Origin: Cinnamomum chago
Lineage: Eukaryota > Streptophyta > Magnoliopsida > Laurales > Lauraceae
DNA length: 64,000 bases
NCBI GenBank assembly: GCA_038049695.1
Contig: CP142453.1
Coordinates: forward strand, 22,918,001-22,982,000
Direction of reading: 5' to 3'
Shown: positions 61,501-64,000 of the stretch, in pieces
Layout of the letters: every line of letters begins with the position of its first letter
Numbering within the stretch: position 1 is the first letter of the stretch
Program-made: the position numbers and the translations under genes
Notes under the pieces: model-generated
Told to the model about the DNA's origin: nothing
Seen by the model: only the letters and a program-made list of their open reading frames with translations
Databases searched by the model: none

Positions 61501-63264
61501 CGCTGCTGAATTTGCACTTAATTTAACGTGAGAGAAATAAACTTCAAGAAGTATAATGAGGTACTGCATCCTTATCTAGTAGGACCGCTGCTAAATTTGC
61601 ACTTAATTTAACATGCGAGAAAGAAACTTCATGAAGTAGAACAAGGTACTTCATCCTTAGCTAGTAGGACTGCCTCTGAATTTGCACTTAATTTAATGTG
61701 TGAGAAAGAAACTTCAAGAAGCCTTGGTAAGTCAAACACCTCTCCTACCAGGTCCGGAAGAGTCCATGGAGCTTTGATAATGCCCGAAGCCCAATGGATG
61801 ATGATGATGATGCGGGAGTCGCCTTCTACTAATAGTTCTCGAAGACCAAGGTGGGCTGCGTCATGGAAACCTGCTCTCAAGTCAAGACTAATAATTTGGC
61901 CTCATTGATGAAATAATGCCTGACTGACGCTGAGAAAGATACCATAGATCTGGCTTCACTATCCATAATAATTCTCCCAATATCTGCTAATCCCGGATTA
62001 AAATTATACTACATACCAACTAGGACTGTGATTTTGTCAAATCTATAAGTGGCTAGGATTAAATGATAAAGAGCTCTGTGGATTAAAAAATGTTAGAGCC
62101 GTTTTATCCCCATCATTTCATTTTTGAAGAACTGACATATAGATCCCAGAGCCAGACGGGTTGGTTATATACAATGTGATTCTGTCAAATCTGTAATTGG
62201 CTAAAATTAAATTACAAGGCGCTCCGTGTCTCTTCTCCTAGATTAAAAAATGTTAGGCTGTTTTATCCCCACCACTTCATTTTTGAAGAACTGAATGGGT
62301 TAAGGACCCAGAGGGGCTACTTGTATATAACTTGAAAGTTCTCAGTAGCCCCTTGACTGAAATCTCGGCTCTTGAGTCAATTGGTCAAGGTCATGTCTCA
62401 TCTTTAAGTTGGAAAATTGCCGTTTTTGGTTATTTATCAATTTGAACATGGGATGCAATTACTGAGTGGAACTGCATCTGTTAATCAACTCCTTTGTGTT
62501 TCCTCTCTGAATTCTTTTATTGTAAACACTAAGCATCATCGCAAAGTTCTCTGTGATTTAGTATCACCATGATAGGGATTTTTTTAAGACGAATTCTTGA
62601 CATAAATTTCTGTCATTTATACTTATTATCTGCATGTTTGATTATTATATATGTGGATTGCTAGTAACACCATCCAGAAAAGGTGATCTTGTATTATACT
62701 TGTTATTATGTTAGCATTAAAATCTTGTTTTTAATTGAACTTTCTGGCACATCATTCATTTTGATTCTGTTTGACATATCCATTTTCTTGTATGTTTGTA
62801 TTTACTGTAGTGATTTATCACTGGTGATATTTTATTGCCCTCTTCTGCATGCTTATCTTGTACTTTGGTTGGCTATGTATTTGTTTGTGTCCTTCTAAAC
62901 TGATCATGTTAATTCCATTTTCAGGTTCATGCTGTGGAAAGGACCCCTTCAATGAGTGAGTTAAATGAGATTCTTCTTGGACAGGTAAAAAAATGTTTTT
63001 GGAAACTTTACATTAAACATTCTTGGGCTTACTTTTAAGTATGTTCTTTCCAAACTTAAAAGATCTAATTCCTTCATCCTTGACTTTTAAATTCCACCAG
63101 TGTTTATTCAATTCACTACTTCTGTGGTTTTGTGCTCCATACGTTGAACTTATAATGTTGTGTATCTTTAGACACTTATAGAAATTAGCAATTGATTGTA
63201 TTGCTTCATTTTTTTTCAGGAGCAGCTTAAACGAAGTGACCAATCATTTGTATTTCGTTTACAG
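58111..63264 (+). CDS. DENN (AEX-3) domain protein, N-terminal exons; continues past the window
   Basis: Family of DENN-domain Rab guanine-nucleotide exchange factors; the closest remembered relative is the Arabidopsis DENN (AEX-3) protein At5g35560. Five coding exons: 58111-58416, 60259-60447, 61004-61087, 62925-62984, 63220-63264, all phase 0, GT/AG, 228 codons. Conserved strings: MAKDEDSGSPGWTASYFMQT, an alanine-rich stretch (EDVARAVAAAATAATIRSPR), EPSRFFESMVVVGLHPN, EPQVLFAYPPEKQLPLTYKD, LLSFCFPGGVEVHAVERTPS and ELNEILLGQEQLKRSDQSF. The uDENN domain starts near residue 114 (FFESMVVVGL). The next exon is not found before 64000. A VLNNEFNV read-through after exon 2 is rejected because both splice sites carry CAG/GTTCTG and skipping it restores the family sequence. 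Confidence 0.9.
58417..60258. other. DENN intron 1
   Basis: 1,842 nt. Holds a (TC)n(AC)n microsatellite at 58492-58562 and a GGGTCGGGT-type repeat remnant near 59150-59340. No exons. Confidence 0.7.
60471..60661 (+). repeat. Tandem duplication of about 89 bp plus GT microsatellite, DENN intron 2
   Basis: TAAAGTGCAAGGCTTCTTGT ... GAGTTTTTCTCCCTTTTTTT occurs twice (about 60471-60560 and 60561-60637), followed by about 12 GT units. The first unit begins only about 24 nt after the exon 2 donor. Confidence 0.9.
61370..61930 (-). mobile_element. LINE RNase H-like (RVT_3) fragment with triplicated end
   Basis: Minus-strand frame reads MRAGFHDAAHLGLRELLVEG, DSRIIIIIHWASGIIKAPW and LLEVSFSHIKLSANSEAVLL. 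This is the RNase H-like domain found at the end of some plant LINE ORF2 proteins (EGDS motif). The LLEVSFSHIKLSANSAAVLL segment is present three times in tandem. It lies antisense in DENN intron 3. Confidence 0.65.
61469..61722 (-). repeat. 85-bp tandem triplication within the RVT_3 fragment
   Basis: Three units share CTAGTAGGACYGCYNCT, AATTTGCACTTAATTTAA and GAGAAAGAAACTTCAAGAAG-type wording in the same order, with modest divergence. Confidence 0.85.
62020..62332 (+). repeat. Tandem duplication of about 147 bp, DENN intron 3
   Basis: Two units share TGTGATTNTGTCAAATCT, GATTAAAAAATGTTAG, GTTTTATCCCCA and CATTTTTGAAGAACTGA in order. Unit 2 has a short insertion. Confidence 0.8.
62333..62924. 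other. Rest of DENN intron 3
   Basis: AT-rich non-coding sequence with nothing recognised. Confidence 0.6.
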
Positions 63265-64000
63265 GTAACTAATTGATTATTCTTCTCTTGCTTCCATTGT
63301 TTTCATTATCATTGCCAATTTTTATATTGTTGGATTTCTGTAGAATTACAGTTTAACAATATAGGGATATGGTACCTATTCTTCTTCTTGTTATTTTTTC
63401 TCCAAAGTGGCGTAGGATGCTTTTTAGGGCTTTGGGTTTCAGATCGATTAATGATGCTGAGTTGTTAGAGTAGAACTCTTTTTACTGACCCCAAAATATT
63501 GTTATAAGGATTTGCTGACTCTGATGATGATGATCAATTGTCAACCTACTTATGACTTTGCAACAAGCGATCTTGTGGGTTTGATCCAATGCTTACCAAA
63601 CACTAGAAAATCAGGGCCTTGGAGATCTCAGTTGACATTTGTGACTGAAATCAATGCTACCAAAAGTGACTGAAAAGCCACTTGAATCCTAGTTGTCAAT
63701 TCTGTTATGTTTTGGTCATTCCAACCGGAACTTTCCAAAATTTGGCTGGGGTAGAAGGGAAACCCCTCATAAAACTTTCCGACCAAGACTTCGGTTGGTT
63801 TCGGCCCAAATTAGGTCATTCCACCCTGATCGATGGAAGAAGAAGAGGCCATTGTCGTCCTGGAGGTTCGATTGAAGGCCGGCGTCATCTTGGAGGTCCT
63901 TGATCGCAATCATTGCCTTTCGTCGGTCACAGGTAAGCCCTCGTCCTCGTCCTCTTCCTCTCTTTTTCATCCTTTTCTTCTCGGTCTCTTTTTTCCCCTT
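63265..64000. other. DENN intron 5, left part
   Basis: Searched for the next expected exon without success. The GC-richer stretch 63690-63960 has open frames on both strands but no resemblance to the DENN family, and is treated as intron. Confidence 0.5.

Noticed and set aside
63682-63970. Next DENN exon in the right-edge open frames
   Set aside because: Neither strand gives the expected sequence after SFVFRLQ, and there are no suitable in-phase splice borders.

Overview
This is a TE-rich nuclear segment of a flowering plant. The two host genes are broken by many introns with GT/AG borders, and the rest is AT-rich and packed with plant-type repeats (Ty1/copia, chromovirus-type Ty3/gypsy, L1-type LINEs, tRNA-derived SINEs, hAT/Tourist/MULE-like MITEs). 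The very large repeat-filled intron and modest exon GC point away from a compact genome and from a grass. I cannot fix the family or species.

The left 24.9 kb is essentially one minus-strand host gene, an F-box/LRR-repeat protein 15 orthologue (Arabidopsis SLOMO/FBL15 family). I could place 15 coding exons between 24504 and 733, all phase-compatible, totalling 950 codons. The last exon(s), about 50-60 residues, lie beyond the left edge. Intron 13 is about 12.9 kb and holds most of the mobile-element debris of this part. A probable 5' UTR intron and an overlapping upstream AUG precede the start codon.

From about 25 to 51.5 kb I see no host gene. The stretch holds a 3'-LTR-plus-pol fragment of a chromovirus-like Ty3/gypsy element (32174-37380), two related SINEs, a complete but broken Ty1/copia element (41855-48107, 5-bp target duplication), five same-orientation copies of a roughly 300-bp MITE family, and several local tandem duplications.

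The right 12.5 kb carries a plus-strand gene for a DENN (AEX-3) domain protein, with five coding exons from 58111 to 63264 (228 codons, N-terminal third). It continues beyond the right edge. A TATA-bearing candidate first exon lies 6.5 kb upstream at about 51540-51605. A degraded L1 RT fragment (53540-54950) and a 1.2-kb non-autonomous DNA transposon with an internal repeat array (55849-57046) lie between that candidate exon and the coding exons.

The two genes are divergently oriented and separated by over 26 kb of repeats, so nothing suggests they work together. I found no CRISPR, rRNA, intact tRNA, operon or novel multi-gene system. The most interesting items are the gene models, the two upstream AUGs overlapping the main starts, the GTCGACC-arm repeat array inside the gypsy LTR, and MITE families defined by recognisable terminal repeats and target duplications.
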